A program made the translations under genes and the position numbers. A stretch of 64,000 nucleotides of DNA from Gaoshiqia sediminis (GTDB lineage Bacteria > Bacteroidota > Bacteroidia > Bacteroidales > Prolixibacteraceae). Numbering within the stretch: the first letter of the stretch is position 1; each line of letters starts with the position of its first letter. Where the stretch lies: positions 186,001 to 250,000 of the forward strand of contig NZ_JAPAAF010000003.1 in the NCBI RefSeq assembly GCF_025907915.1. Direction: 5' to 3'. The notes below the pieces were generated by a model that was given only the letters and a program-made list of their open reading frames with translations, was not told the DNA's origin and searched no databases. This document shows positions 11,250-20,778 of the stretch, one piece after another.

Positions 11250-12346
11250 TTATTTTGAATGTATCAAATCATACTTCGTCCTGCTCTCGAATAATACATC
11301 AACCATTTTTTGAGGAATCTGCCCAGTTTGATCAGGGGGAACATTGAGCAAGAAATTGGCCCCTCTTTCTTTAGAAATCAGTCGCATACCCGTAATTTCG
11401 TTGGCGCTCCGAATCTGATTTTCACCTTTCCAAAACAAGTATAACAAATGGTATCACAAACTTCTCCCGGGATGAAATAATCTTCATCTTCCCCGAGGTA
11501 ATTTTTCACGGCGTACCAAGGATTGTATCCATCGCGAGAAGGCGGTAATCCCCGTTCCATCGACACCAAATCAGTAGGCCAGGAATAATCGGTTTTTATT
11601 TGATGATCCCTATCTACACCTCCATTCATCATCACCAGGGTGTCAGGCTGCAATTGTGAAATCGCCTGATATTGTTTTACCCGGTTCTCATAACTTAGCA
11701 TTCCGGGAATATCAATCCAAACTTCAACAAAGGGACCGTATTGGGTCATTAATTCCTCAACTTGGTTGAATTGAAACTCGCAGTATTCTGATGTGGTAAA
11801 CTTGTTTTCCCATGGCACATTGGAGGGTGTAGCAGATCCGAACAAATGGTGATTATCCCAGGAACAATAATAGAATCCGGGCAAAATACCATATTTATGG
11901 CAAGCTGCAACAAAGGCTGCCATAACATCGGTTTGGTTACCGGAATTTCCAACATGGTAATCCGTATATTTGCTGGGCCAAAGACAATGTCCGGAAACAT
12001 GTTTGGCCGTAAGTACAATGTACCTCATACCCGCATCCCGGGCAACCCGCACCCATTGGTCAACGTCCAGCCCAGTGGGATTGTAAAGCGAGCCGGAATC
12101 TTTTCCCGAACCCAATTCTTCGCCAGAAAACGTACTCATCCCAAAATGGACAAACATGCCATACTCCAATTCCTTCCATTGTGTCAATAGATTAACAGGC
12201 AACCGCTGGGTACCGGTTTTCTGATCACAATTATCACGCAAAAGAGGATAATTACCGTCGGCCCAGCTGTTAAGGCCCATCCCGGCAACCGCAGAAAGAA
12301 TAGTTGATTTTTTCAAAAAGTTACGTCGATCCAATAACGTTGTCAT
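11250..12346 (-). pseudogene. GH29-like alpha-L-fucosidase with a frameshift
   Basis: Tat-signal protein (DRRNFLKKSTILSAVAG) matching GH29 alpha-L-fucosidases. Seen: YGMFVHFGMSTF (about 62-73), RYIVLTAKHVSGHCLWPSK (about 108-126), and the probable nucleophile Asp212 in EVWIDIPG. The first frame runs to 11378 but its last residues (CFGKVKIRFGAPTKLRVCD) do not look like GH29. The expected continuation, FWKGENQIRS..NFLLNVPPDQTG, is read in another frame from about 11447 to 11250. Adding one G in the run at about 11431-11438 would join them as CYTWFWKGEN, an ordinary GH29 segment. So either a real single-base deletion or a sequence error is present. In its intact form it would remove terminal alpha-L-fucose. 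It lies behind the SusD terminator and 7 bp before the esterase. Confidence 0.85.
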
Positions 12347-12413
12347 ACAAGATCATGTTTAAGTTAGGTTCTGGAAAAACATGTGTGAGCCGATCTATCA
12401 ATCAGAGAAAAAT

Positions 12414-12438
12414 AGAGCCCCCGGAAACATGGGGCTCT
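12414..12438 (-). terminator. Terminator after susD (region 2)
   Basis: An 8-bp perfect stem (AGAGCCCC / GGGGCTCT) with a 9-base loop is followed on the minus strand by TATTTTTCTC. It lies 12 bp past the susD stop codon and ahead of the fucosidase gene, so it would separate high transport expression from the enzymes. The plus strand also ends in a T run. Confidence 0.75.
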
Positions 12439-12449
12439 TTTTTCATGTT

Positions 12450-14006
12450 TTAATAACCCGAGTTTTGAATCAGATTCGGATTATTATCCAATTCTGATGT
12501 CTGGAAGGGTAAGATATAGTTCTTTTCTTCAAACACAAGAGGATCTCCGGCAGGCGTTTCCAACGTTGGTAATTTAACATGAGCAATACGCCATCTCTTT
12601 AAATCATTGTAACGTTGACCTTCAAGGGCCAATTCAACTCGTCTTTCATTACGAATAAAATCCCGGAGACTTTCCTTAGTATTATACCGGGTGCGATCTA
12701 CGCGTGGCATATTAACACCGTCACGCCCTCTCACTTCATCAATTGCATCGTACACGGCAGTTGCCGGGCCGGTGGCTTCGTTAGTTGCTTCGGCATACAT
12801 CAGCAATACATCAGCATAGCGCAAATGTACATAGTCCTGATCAGTCAATGTAGCGGTAGATGCAGAAAACGGAGCAAGAGAGAGGTCAACATACTTTTCG
12901 ACCAGAAAACCAGTATAAGACTCATAGCTACCTGTCCACGGTGCACCCACTGAATTATACCAGGTTTCTCCGGGTGTTTTAATAGTCATGTCCATCCGTG
13001 GATCCCTGTTTAGATAAGGATTTTCTGGATCAAACAACGGAGATTCGTTTGTTGGCAAACCGTCAGTCATTTGATACGCTGTCGTTAAATCCGGATAAGG
13101 CTGCATTAATGACCACCATCCCAGTTCGATATTCATCCCTGCGGAACCTGGACTTGTACGATGCACATTTGTTGGGGCCAGGTATTTTGTCGAGAACATA
13201 ATCTCCTTATTCACATTCGAATTTTTCTGCCCGGTGGTAAGAAATATGTCCTGATAGCTATTCGACAACCCAAATTTTCCGGAATCCATAATCTGTTTCA
13301 AAACAGTGGCAGCTTCAGCCCATTTTTGTTGAGTAATCAAAACCCGTCCTAGTAAACCTTGCGCACTACCTTTTACTGCATGCCCTGTATATTTCTCGTC
13401 GGGTAACCTGGAGATGGCAAAATTCAAGTCTTCTTCGATAAAAGCATAAACTTCCTCCTGGGTACTTTTAGCTATTTTAGCATCTTCCAACGTTTTTGGA
13501 AAATTTCTGTAAATGATAACCCCGCCAAAGCTTTGAACCAAATCGAAATAACATAGAGCCCTGATAAAACGAACCTCAGCCGTGTATTTTTCTTTTGTCG
13601 ATTCAGCCATATCCGGAACCTTACCAATGTTGTCCAGAAAATAATTACAACTGGTGATTGCCCGATATGGACTGCTGTACATATTTGCCATAGCACCTGA
13701 AAGTCCTGGTGAAATGCTACCCGTTGTCATGTTCGTCATATTTGGTTGGTTACCGTTACCCGGATCAAGATAGGCATTGTCAGAAAGGCCATCCAGATAA
13801 ACCCGCTCATAACCAAGAAAGTTTTGTTGCAACCTGGAATAGACTCCATTAAGTGCTGTGGTCGCATCTGCCTCATTTGCCCAGAAGATTTCACCGGATA
13901 CACTGTTCAAGGGATTTTTATCTAAAAAATCTTCATTGCACGCCGTTAAGAACAGTGCCATGATAATTATTAATAAATATCGGTATGATAGAAATTTTGT
14001 TCTCAT
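12450..14006 (-). CDS. SusD/RagB-family surface glycan-binding lipoprotein (region 2)
   Basis: Outer-membrane lipoprotein of 518 residues that forms the lid of the adjacent SusC channel and binds the incoming glycan. The signal peptide ends in LTAC (Cys22-23), followed by the usual NEDFLDKNPL start of mature SusD proteins. The alpha-helical TPR-like body carries FIRALCYFDLVQSFGGV (about 148-165), a standard SusD feature. The C-terminal RagB-type domain includes HLRYADVLLMYAEATNEA and VRGRDG, with NERRVELALEGQRYNDLKRW near residue 450. All are common in this family. It ends with the NSGY tail. It is 12 bp after susC and is followed by a strong terminator. Ligand is unknown but the cluster suggests a fucose-bearing plant glycan. 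Confidence 0.95.
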   Translation of the reverse strand: MRTKFLSYRYLLIIIMALFLTACNEDFLDKNPLNSVSGEIFWANEADATTALNGVYSRLQQNFLGYERVYLDGLSDNAYLDPGNGNQPNMTNMTTGSISPGLSGAMANMYSSPYRAITSCNYFLDNIGKVPDMAESTKEKYTAEVRFIRALCYFDLVQSFGGVIIYRNFPKTLEDAKIAKSTQEEVYAFIEEDLNFAISRLPDEKYTGHAVKGSAQGLLGRVLITQQKWAEAATVLKQIMDSGKFGLSNSYQDIFLTTGQKNSNVNKEIMFSTKYLAPTNVHRTSPGSAGMNIELGWWSLMQPYPDLTTAYQMTDGLPTNESPLFDPENPYLNRDPRMDMTIKTPGETWYNSVGAPWTGSYESYTGFLVEKYVDLSLAPFSASTATLTDQDYVHLRYADVLLMYAEATNEATGPATAVYDAIDEVRGRDGVNMPRVDRTRYNTKESLRDFIRNERRVELALEGQRYNDLKRWRIAHVKLPTLETPAGDPLVFEEKNYILPFQTSELDNNPNLIQNSGY

Positions 14007-14018
14007 TTTAATTACGTT

Positions 14019-17000
14019 TTAGAATTTAACATTCAATCCAAAATTGAAAATACGAGCCTGAGGATATTCAGCGTAGTTCCCGGTTACACTGGCCCTTTCC
14101 GGGTCAGAACCTTCATATTTCGTGAATGTGAGCAAGTTATCTGCTGATACATAAACACTTAAATCTTTCGCCCTGATTTTGCTGATTAAGGATTTTGGAA
14201 GATCATACGAAAGCATAACATTCTTCAACCTCAAGTAAGATGCATCCTGCAAATAATAAGTTGATCCACCGAAATTGGCCACCCCCGAGTAACCAGCGAC
14301 ATAAATTGCCGGCAGCGTATTGCTTTGGTTCTCAGGCGTCCAGGCATCGCGCCATTTTGTGGTTGGTGGTGTTCCTTGCATGAATGGATCAATCCCCCAG
14401 TTGTTGACACGTGCTTTACGTCCTTCAACTCCTTGGAAGAAAGCACTAAGTGTGAAATTCTTATAGCCAATATTCAGACCAAATGAATACAGAAAATCAG
14501 CATAGGCGCCACCTACCACCCTGCGGTCATCGGTATCCACATCACCATCACCATCCATATCCTTCATTTTCAAATCACCTGGCCGTGGATTTGGATTTAG
14601 CACATGTTTTGGCGTAAGCGGATTGTCGATATCATCTTCCTGGAAAATTCCATCCCAGATATACAGAAAATGCGAACCATACGGCAACCCAACTTCATTA
14701 ATGGTCGTACCTTTGCTGGGGACACGAATATGTACCAATTCATTTTTAGCTGTCGAAATTTGGAAATTAGCGCCATAATTTACCTCGCCAATTTTATTCT
14801 GATGGCTCAATTCCAGTTCAATCCCCTTGTTCCGCATTTTTCCGTCATTCAACGTCGGAGACGAAAGGCCCAAGCTGGCAGGAACCGGCTGAGCTGCTAA
14901 AATATCATAAGTCGTTTTGTTGAACCAGTCGAAAGTTACACCCAACAAGCCCGAGAAAATATTTACGTCAAATCCAAAGTCAAGAATACTGGTCGATTCC
15001 CATTTTAAACTTTGATCTTTAAATACATTCACGACAGCCCCCTGAGAAAGTGACTCTTCAAACGGGTAATAGACATTATTGATCACTAAGTTATTTTGAT
15101 ACAGATAAGTACCAACATCCTGGTTCCCAAGAACGCCATAGGATGCCCTCAATTTCAAATAATTGATCCAACTAACCTGGTCTTTAATGAAGCTTTCTTC
15201 AGACATAAGCCAGCCAGCTGAAGCCGATGGAAACAGACCCCATCGGTAGTCAGGAGATACTTTTGATGTACCATCGTAGCGTAAGTTTGCCTCAACAAGA
15301 TATTTTCCTTTAAATGAATAATTTGCTCGTCCAAATATGGATTGCATCGCCCACTCGGATGGACCAGCCAACGACGGCAAACGTGGATGGGTAAAAAACA
15401 GGGATTGGTTATCTGAGGAATAACCCGTTAACTCATCCAGAATTGGAGAAACCGAATTAATTCTGCGAGCCCGTAACGTTTGGTACTTATAACTTATTTG
15501 TTCATATCCCAATAAAGCTGAAATATCATGATCATTGTTGATCGTGGTATTATACGACATCACCGAATACACTGTTGGTGTGATGGCTTTTGAATACTGA
15601 TCTGTTACCCCCAGGATATCCGGGCCATAAGCAAATTCCAGGTTATCTCCGGTATTAGTATCTTTCTCCTGAAGAACATAGCCTTTGTAAGGCACCTGAT
15701 GCATTTTATAAAAAGAATCATCATAATTTATGGCCACTTTTGTGGTCCATACAAACCCTTTAAACGGCTTTAAATCAATATAAGCCTGTGCATTCAGGTT
15801 GTAATCTTTAGTTTTCTGATTCCCCATTGCATAATACTCGCTGGGGTTTCGGTTTCGACCTTCGTTCAGATAAGCCCTGGACGCAATCCGGCCACTGCCA
15901 TCAGGCAAGTAAGGCCCGTAGGTTGGACCGGTAGCATAAATTGATAATGCCATGTTTGCACTTGTGAACGGTGGTTCCTGACGATCCTTATAGGTCAGAA
16001 TCATTTTGGTTCCAAAATCAAGTATCTTACTGATTTCATTCGTATAGCTCAGCAACGCATTATAACGTTTGAATTTATACCCCGGCAGCATCGCTTCCTG
16101 ATCCAGATAACTGAAAGATGCATTATAGGCACTCTTTTCCGATCCCCCGGACAGGGAGATACTATGATTGGTGACTATCGCATTTTTAAACCAATAGTCA
16201 ACGGCATCAAAGTTCGGATACTGTTCCCGGTCAGTTGCATTTCGATACTTAGCAATTTCGTCTTCTGCATAACGGAAAGCGATACCTGAGCGGGCAGCCG
16301 CTTTATTGTACATTTCCATGTATTCAGCAGAGTTGGTAATAAAATCGGGAAGTTTTGTGGGTGAGTTGACAGCAATATTTCCACGGTAGCTGACAACAGT
16401 CTTACCTTTTTCCCCTTTCTTCGTGGTCACCAATATGACACCATTTGCAGCCCTGGCTCCATAAATCGAAGCTGATGCGGCATCTTTCAACAGGGTTATG
16501 TTTTCAATGTCGTCCGGTGACAGGTTGTTTAATGAACCGGTAACACCATCAATCAAAATAAGCGGATCATTGCTGCCACCAAATGAACCACGTCCGCGAA
16601 TCAGAAACGACGGATTATCTCGCCCCGGTTCCGCACTGGGCTGAATAACCTGTAAGCCTGAAATTCGTCCTTGTAGCAGGTTCCCTGAGTTTGTTGCAGG
16701 CCTTTCCGTGAGAATATTACCAGCTACGGTTCCAACCGAACCTGTTAAGTTTGCCTTTTTTTGGATTCCATAGCCTACAACCACAACCTCGTCGATTCCC
16801 ACCATGTCTTCTTGCAGCTGAATATCAACAATCTGGCGGTTGTCAACAAATATCTCCTGTGTCCTCATCCCCACGAATGTGAAAACCAAAGTAGCATCGG
16901 CAGGAACATTCGACAAGGTATAATTACCATTTACATCGGTAACGGTCCCAATTGAACTGCCTTTTAATACGACAGTTGCCCCGGGAATTGGCTCTCCCGA

Positions 17001-17432
17001 CGAACTCGACACCTTACCCTTCACAGGTTCGGACTGTTGCCTGATCGGGTTGATGTGATCACTTTCATTGGTGTACAGCACAAAGTTATTATTGAAGGAT
17101 CGGTACAGAATATTGGTACCTTCCAGGAGTACTTTCAATCCTTCCTCAATGTCAGAAAATTCAAGATCCACATTAACTTTCTGATCCACATCCACATTGG
17201 CACGGTTAAACAAAAATGAATAATCTGTTTCATCCTCAATGAATTTTAGCACATCAACCAAAGACTTATTGGAAGCCTTTATCTGTACTTTTGCATTGTT
17301 TTGTGAAAAAACACCCGCAGAAACCTGGAAAAATGCCAGAAAAAGAATTAAGCTCGTTAGTTTCATAATGCGAAAAGTTTGCTTCAGGTGTGGTTGATGC
17401 CATACCTGAAATTTCATACGATTTTTTTTCAT
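14019..17432 (-). CDS. SusC/RagA TonB-dependent transporter with STN signalling domain (region 2)
   Basis: Outer-membrane importer of oligosaccharides, about 1137 residues from the start at 17432; an upstream in-frame extension to 17507 lies in a hairpin region and is unlikely to be translated. After a signal peptide (LTSLILFLAFFQVSAG) comes a secretin/TonB N-terminal (STN) domain (about 60-120), which talks to the FecR anti-sigma factor. A carboxypeptidase-regulatory domain follows (GEPIPGATVVLKGSS..), then the plug (GIDEVVVVGYGIQKK, LILIDGVTGSLNN, AASASIYGARAANGVILVTT) and the barrel. The STN domain together with the upstream sigma/anti-sigma pair shows that substrate binding controls transcription. 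It pairs with the SusD gene 12 bp downstream. Confidence 0.96.
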   Translation of the reverse strand: MKKNRMKFQVWHQPHLKQTFRIMKLTSLILFLAFFQVSAGVFSQNNAKVQIKASNKSLVDVLKFIEDETDYSFLFNRANVDVDQKVNVDLEFSDIEEGLKVLLEGTNILYRSFNNNFVLYTNESDHINPIRQQSEPVKGKVSSSSGEPIPGATVVLKGSSIGTVTDVNGNYTLSNVPADATLVFTFVGMRTQEIFVDNRQIVDIQLQEDMVGIDEVVVVGYGIQKKANLTGSVGTVAGNILTERPATNSGNLLQGRISGLQVIQPSAEPGRDNPSFLIRGRGSFGGSNDPLILIDGVTGSLNNLSPDDIENITLLKDAASASIYGARAANGVILVTTKKGEKGKTVVSYRGNIAVNSPTKLPDFITNSAEYMEMYNKAAARSGIAFRYAEDEIAKYRNATDREQYPNFDAVDYWFKNAIVTNHSISLSGGSEKSAYNASFSYLDQEAMLPGYKFKRYNALLSYTNEISKILDFGTKMILTYKDRQEPPFTSANMALSIYATGPTYGPYLPDGSGRIASRAYLNEGRNRNPSEYYAMGNQKTKDYNLNAQAYIDLKPFKGFVWTTKVAINYDDSFYKMHQVPYKGYVLQEKDTNTGDNLEFAYGPDILGVTDQYSKAITPTVYSVMSYNTTINNDHDISALLGYEQISYKYQTLRARRINSVSPILDELTGYSSDNQSLFFTHPRLPSLAGPSEWAMQSIFGRANYSFKGKYLVEANLRYDGTSKVSPDYRWGLFPSASAGWLMSEESFIKDQVSWINYLKLRASYGVLGNQDVGTYLYQNNLVINNVYYPFEESLSQGAVVNVFKDQSLKWESTSILDFGFDVNIFSGLLGVTFDWFNKTTYDILAAQPVPASLGLSSPTLNDGKMRNKGIELELSHQNKIGEVNYGANFQISTAKNELVHIRVPSKGTTINEVGLPYGSHFLYIWDGIFQEDDIDNPLTPKHVLNPNPRPGDLKMKDMDGDGDVDTDDRRVVGGAYADFLYSFGLNIGYKNFTLSAFFQGVEGRKARVNNWGIDPFMQGTPPTTKWRDAWTPENQSNTLPAIYVAGYSGVANFGGSTYYLQDASYLRLKNVMLSYDLPKSLISKIRAKDLSVYVSADNLLTFTKYEGSDPERASVTGNYAEYPQARIFNFGLNVKF

Positions 17433-17462
17433 AAATTTGTGTTGTTTATTAGTAAATAAATG

Positions 17463-17512
17463 GTTACGGTTGCACCCGTAACTTTTAAAAGGGAAGTGCT
17501 CCAACACTTTCC
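17463..17512 (-). promoter_or_regulatory. Stem-loops between fecR and susC (region 2)
   Basis: Two inverted repeats fill this gap: GTTACGG/CCGTAAC (17463-17482) and GGGAAGTG/CACTTTCC with one mismatch (17491-17512). On the minus strand the second is read first, right after the fecR stop, and is followed by CTTTTAAAAG, so it resembles a weak terminator or attenuator. Confidence 0.55.
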
Positions 17513-17517
17513 TTTTT

Positions 17518-18504
17518 TTATTTTGCCTTTAGTCTAATTTCACTACCGTTTATTTCATATTGAAAATTTGAAGTTAATTGCATCATCATAAATAATTCCC
17601 GGATGCTTTCCGTTTTTATCGTCATCGTAAATTGCCCTTGGTCACGAAGCCTTGCATCCAAATGAATACTAACACCATACCATCGTTCAATCAGCGGAAC
17701 CAATTCACCAAAACTGCTATCCTGGATTTTCAGCTCATTATTGCGCCAAACACTAAAAAGTTGAGCATTTACATTTTTGATATTCAAAGAATTTTCAGAC
17801 AACACGGCTTGTTGTCCAGGAAGTATTTCCACTGGTCTTTCAATATTTTTACCAAATAATTCAATCCGGCCTTTATCCAATGTGGTTTCAACAATTGCCT
17901 CATCCGGATAACACCGTAAATTGAACTCAGTACCCAAAACGCGCACGTTTAGGCCCAATTCTGTATGTACAATAAACGGATGGGATTTATCTTCGGAAAC
18001 CTCGAAATAGGCCTCTCCTGTCAAATTCACAGATCGAGGTTCAAGGGGATTATAGGTTATACTCGACTCTGAATTTAACCAAACCTTTGTTCCATCAGCC
18101 AAAATCATAATCGACTTTTCACCGGAAGGAACATGAAGTTGCACCAAGGTTTTCGTGTTGTTTGAATCGGTGAAAAGTCTGTATCCTTCTATGCTTCCCA
18201 CACTGACAGAAACCAGAATCAAAACGGAGGCAGCAATTCTTGTCCAGTAGTTCAACAGAGGCTTACTGGTTTTTCTTGAGACATTCAGCCGTTTGGCTGA
18301 GAATTCCGACCACGAATCTTCTACATTAATTTGTGCCGATAGATTTTTTTGCCGACTAAGCCTATCTGTTTCATACAGTTGCCGAAGCTCTTCCCGGTTA
18401 CCCTCGCTTTCGGCTATCCATCTGAATATTTGGTGGTCTTCAGAAAGTGAGGTTTCACGATTAATGAAACGAACAAGTTGCTCTTTATTGATTGTTGAAT
18501 TCAT
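17518..18504 (-). CDS. FecR-family anti-sigma factor (region 2)
   Basis: Inner-membrane anti-sigma factor of about 328 residues; it holds the ECF sigma factor until the STN domain of the partner SusC signals substrate binding. The start at 18504 (MNSTINKEQLV) is preferred over a longer frame from 18564. An N-terminal cytoplasmic helical region (about 1-80) precedes one membrane segment (about 88-106, IAASVLILVSVSVGSIEG). The periplasmic FecR domain (about 120-215) includes DGTKVWLNSESSITYNP and GEAYFEVSEDKSHPF. The C-terminal domain (about 245-325, LIERWYGVSIHLD) is the kind found at the end of Bacteroidota FecR proteins. It lies 105 bp after the sigma gene and just before susC. Confidence 0.93.
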   Translation of the reverse strand: MNSTINKEQLVRFINRETSLSEDHQIFRWIAESEGNREELRQLYETDRLSRQKNLSAQINVEDSWSEFSAKRLNVSRKTSKPLLNYWTRIAASVLILVSVSVGSIEGYRLFTDSNNTKTLVQLHVPSGEKSIMILADGTKVWLNSESSITYNPLEPRSVNLTGEAYFEVSEDKSHPFIVHTELGLNVRVLGTEFNLRCYPDEAIVETTLDKGRIELFGKNIERPVEILPGQQAVLSENSLNIKNVNAQLFSVWRNNELKIQDSSFGELVPLIERWYGVSIHLDARLRDQGQFTMTIKTESIRELFMMMQLTSNFQYEINGSEIRLKAK

Positions 18505-18609
18505 TTCCAGTTTAATTACAAAAAGCAATACAGCTGGAAATGGTTTTACCCTGACACGGTGCAATAATTTTTTTAAAAATTTTACACCTCAACCCTTATT
18601 ATTTAAAAA

Positions 18610-19161
18610 TCAAGACAAATAGCTTTTCAAGTGTGCCCTAAGCCGTGATAAGGCCCGGCCCATTTGAGTTTCGACTGTTTTCACTGAAATATTTAATTCT
18701 TTTGATATTTCAGCATATTTGAGGCCTTTTTCGCGGCTTAGGAGAAAAATCCGCCTGCATTCATCGGGCAATGATCCAATTGCTTGTTCTATATGCTCAT
18801 TTAATTCTTTCAATTCCAACGTCATGAAATGATCTCCTACCGGATCATGCCCGGAATACAGCAAATACAAAGATGCATGATAGTCATTCTCTACCCGGCA
18901 ATGTTCGAGTAAATTCAAACATGAATTTTTAACCGATCGAAACAGGTAAAACTGGATTTCATCGTCGAAAGACAATTGGCTCCTCTTGTTCCAAACCTGC
19001 AAGAAAACGTCCTGAACAATCTCTTTCGATTCCTCAACATTTTTAGTGTATCGATTCGCAAAACAACACAGGCGAAAAAAATATCTCCGGAAGATTAGTT
19101 CAAACTTTTCTTCCGGTTTTAAATCATCTTTGAAGACTGTTTTCTTTTGCCTGAATTTCAT
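18610..19161 (-). CDS. ECF (FecI-like) RNA polymerase sigma factor (region 2)
   Basis: Sigma-70 family ECF factor of 183 residues, predicted to turn on the susCD genes behind it. Region 2 is seen in FFRLCCFANRYTKNVEESKEIVQDVFLQVWNKR (about 30-65), and region 4 helix-turn-helix in LPDECRRIFLLSREKGLKYAEIS plus ELNISVKTVETQMGRALS (about 125-175). It is the first gene of the sigma-FecR-SusC-SusD order. It starts 21 bp after the GH63-like gene of the next PUL on the same strand, so some read-through is possible. Confidence 0.94.
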   Translation of the reverse strand: MKFRQKKTVFKDDLKPEEKFELIFRRYFFRLCCFANRYTKNVEESKEIVQDVFLQVWNKRSQLSFDDEIQFYLFRSVKNSCLNLLEHCRVENDYHASLYLLYSGHDPVGDHFMTLELKELNEHIEQAIGSLPDECRRIFLLSREKGLKYAEISKELNISVKTVETQMGRALSRLRAHLKSYLS

Positions 19162-19182
19162 CGATTACCAATAAAGTAGATC

Positions 19183-20565
19183 CTAAAACTCTTCCACTAC
19201 CGGGCGTCCTTCCAACCAGGCAAGCATGTTAACAACCAAATAGTTCCAGTTCTGAAAGCCTTTATTCAGCAATGGTTCACCGGTTTCCGGTTCATAATAT
19301 TCATGCAGGGCGCCGTTTTGCGCAAAATCGCGACCGAACAGGGCGACGGTTTTGTTGGCCAGTTCGCGGGCTTCGTTGTCATAACCATATCTCACCAGAC
19401 CACTAAAAACCATGTAGTTGGAAATTCCCCAAATCGGACCGCGCCAGTTGGAAGGGTTGGCACTTGCCCTCACACTGTACATCTTTTCCATTTTCGATAA
19501 GGTGCGGACACCCGAAGCAGAGTTGAAAGTCTTCGGGTTAGCGTAGTGCTCGCGAACCACCCGTTCGGCCTGTTCGGATGTGGCGATACCGGCCCACAAA
19601 GGCAAAAAGCCCGACCACACTTCGATGCGCTGAATCAGACAGTCATAGTCGCGCGGATAGCCGGCATGAATGACAAATTCCTTGCCCAGCGAGTTGTCAG
19701 TTGCGTTGGTCACCGGACGAAGATTCAAATCGACACTGTAAAAGAAACCATCGCGCTCGTCCCAGCAATGCTCCTGCACTGCGGCTTTCAAAATGGCGGC
19801 ATCCAACTCAAATTCTTTGCCTACTTCGGGTATTTTTAAGCAATCGGCCAGATAAACCATGGCCAGCAGTTCGCGATACATCAAACAATTGAGGTAAATA
19901 GAGGCCGAACTTCCGTTGGGCCGAAAAAAAGTACAGGGATCATTGTCCACCCCGATGGCCACATCGGTCTGCCAGTAATACAAGCCAGTATTTTTATCGC
20001 GATGATGATTTTTATAATTATTCACAAATGCTTGCAAGTGGTAAAACTTTTCACGTAGCCATTCGGCATCTCCGTTTTGTTGTTTCACCAAAAACGCCGC
20101 ATGTTGTGCCAATACCGGCTTGTGCATATTCGATTTATAAATATCACGCCCGTTGAGCTGCCGAGGGTTCGAGTCTTCCCAGATCACAACAGGCAGGTAA
20201 CCGTCCCAATCGCCGTAGTGCAGAAAATTGAGCACACAGCCTTGTTCATATTTGATGGCCTCTTTCGAATCGGCTTCCGACCCCACATCGGAAAGAATTT
20301 GCCGAAGTGCAATATTACTCCACCACGAATCCCAGTCCCACAGCACATTGGCATACTGGTTACTACCGGGCGTCAGGAACGGAAATACCAACGATCCGCT
20401 TGGCGGACGGTACATTTGTTTAAAATCTCTGTAAACATTGGATTTAATCAACGATGCATACTCACTTGCTGATTTTGAAGCAGATTGTCCGAATAACTGC
20501 AAAACAAACAGCAAAAAAAGAATGGCAGTAGAACCAGAATGGCGAAGTGCACTATTTTTCTTCAT
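19183..20565 (-). CDS. GH63/MGH1-like (alpha/alpha)6-barrel glycosidase
   Basis: Exported glycosidase of about 461 residues. The start at 20565 gives a clean signal peptide (ALRHSGSTAILFLLFVLQLF); a longer frame to 20739 adds a segment that does not look like protein. The body has an (alpha/alpha)6 barrel with WDWDSWWSNIALRQILSD (about 75-92), NPSNWRGPIWGISNYMVFSG (about 365-385) and FQNWNYLVVNMLAWLEG at the end. These phrases are shared by GH63, trehalase-like and mannosylglycerate-hydrolase-like enzymes. Such enzymes are inverting exo-alpha-glucosidases or alpha-mannosidases. It is the last gene of the second PUL, about 210 bp after susD. The family-level call is fair; the sugar specificity cannot be read from the sequence. 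Confidence 0.8.
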   Translation of the reverse strand: MKKNSALRHSGSTAILFLLFVLQLFGQSASKSASEYASLIKSNVYRDFKQMYRPPSGSLVFPFLTPGSNQYANVLWDWDSWWSNIALRQILSDVGSEADSKEAIKYEQGCVLNFLHYGDWDGYLPVVIWEDSNPRQLNGRDIYKSNMHKPVLAQHAAFLVKQQNGDAEWLREKFYHLQAFVNNYKNHHRDKNTGLYYWQTDVAIGVDNDPCTFFRPNGSSASIYLNCLMYRELLAMVYLADCLKIPEVGKEFELDAAILKAAVQEHCWDERDGFFYSVDLNLRPVTNATDNSLGKEFVIHAGYPRDYDCLIQRIEVWSGFLPLWAGIATSEQAERVVREHYANPKTFNSASGVRTLSKMEKMYSVRASANPSNWRGPIWGISNYMVFSGLVRYGYDNEARELANKTVALFGRDFAQNGALHEYYEPETGEPLLNKGFQNWNYLVVNMLAWLEGRPVVEEF

Positions 20566-20778
20566 AGCCCGGGGCATTAGTTTATTCAGTTTTAAAATTA
20601 CGATACTCACACCATTAATCGCGCCTGAAATAATAATTTTTAAATCCGGCGCGATGCAAAACAGAAAGACTGCCAACCCGGGAAATACCGGACCGGCAGT
20701 CTGTTCAATATTCAAGAATTTGCTCTTTAAATCAGGCACTTAGCAAGCAACACAAGGACAATAATTTCCATGCAACTC

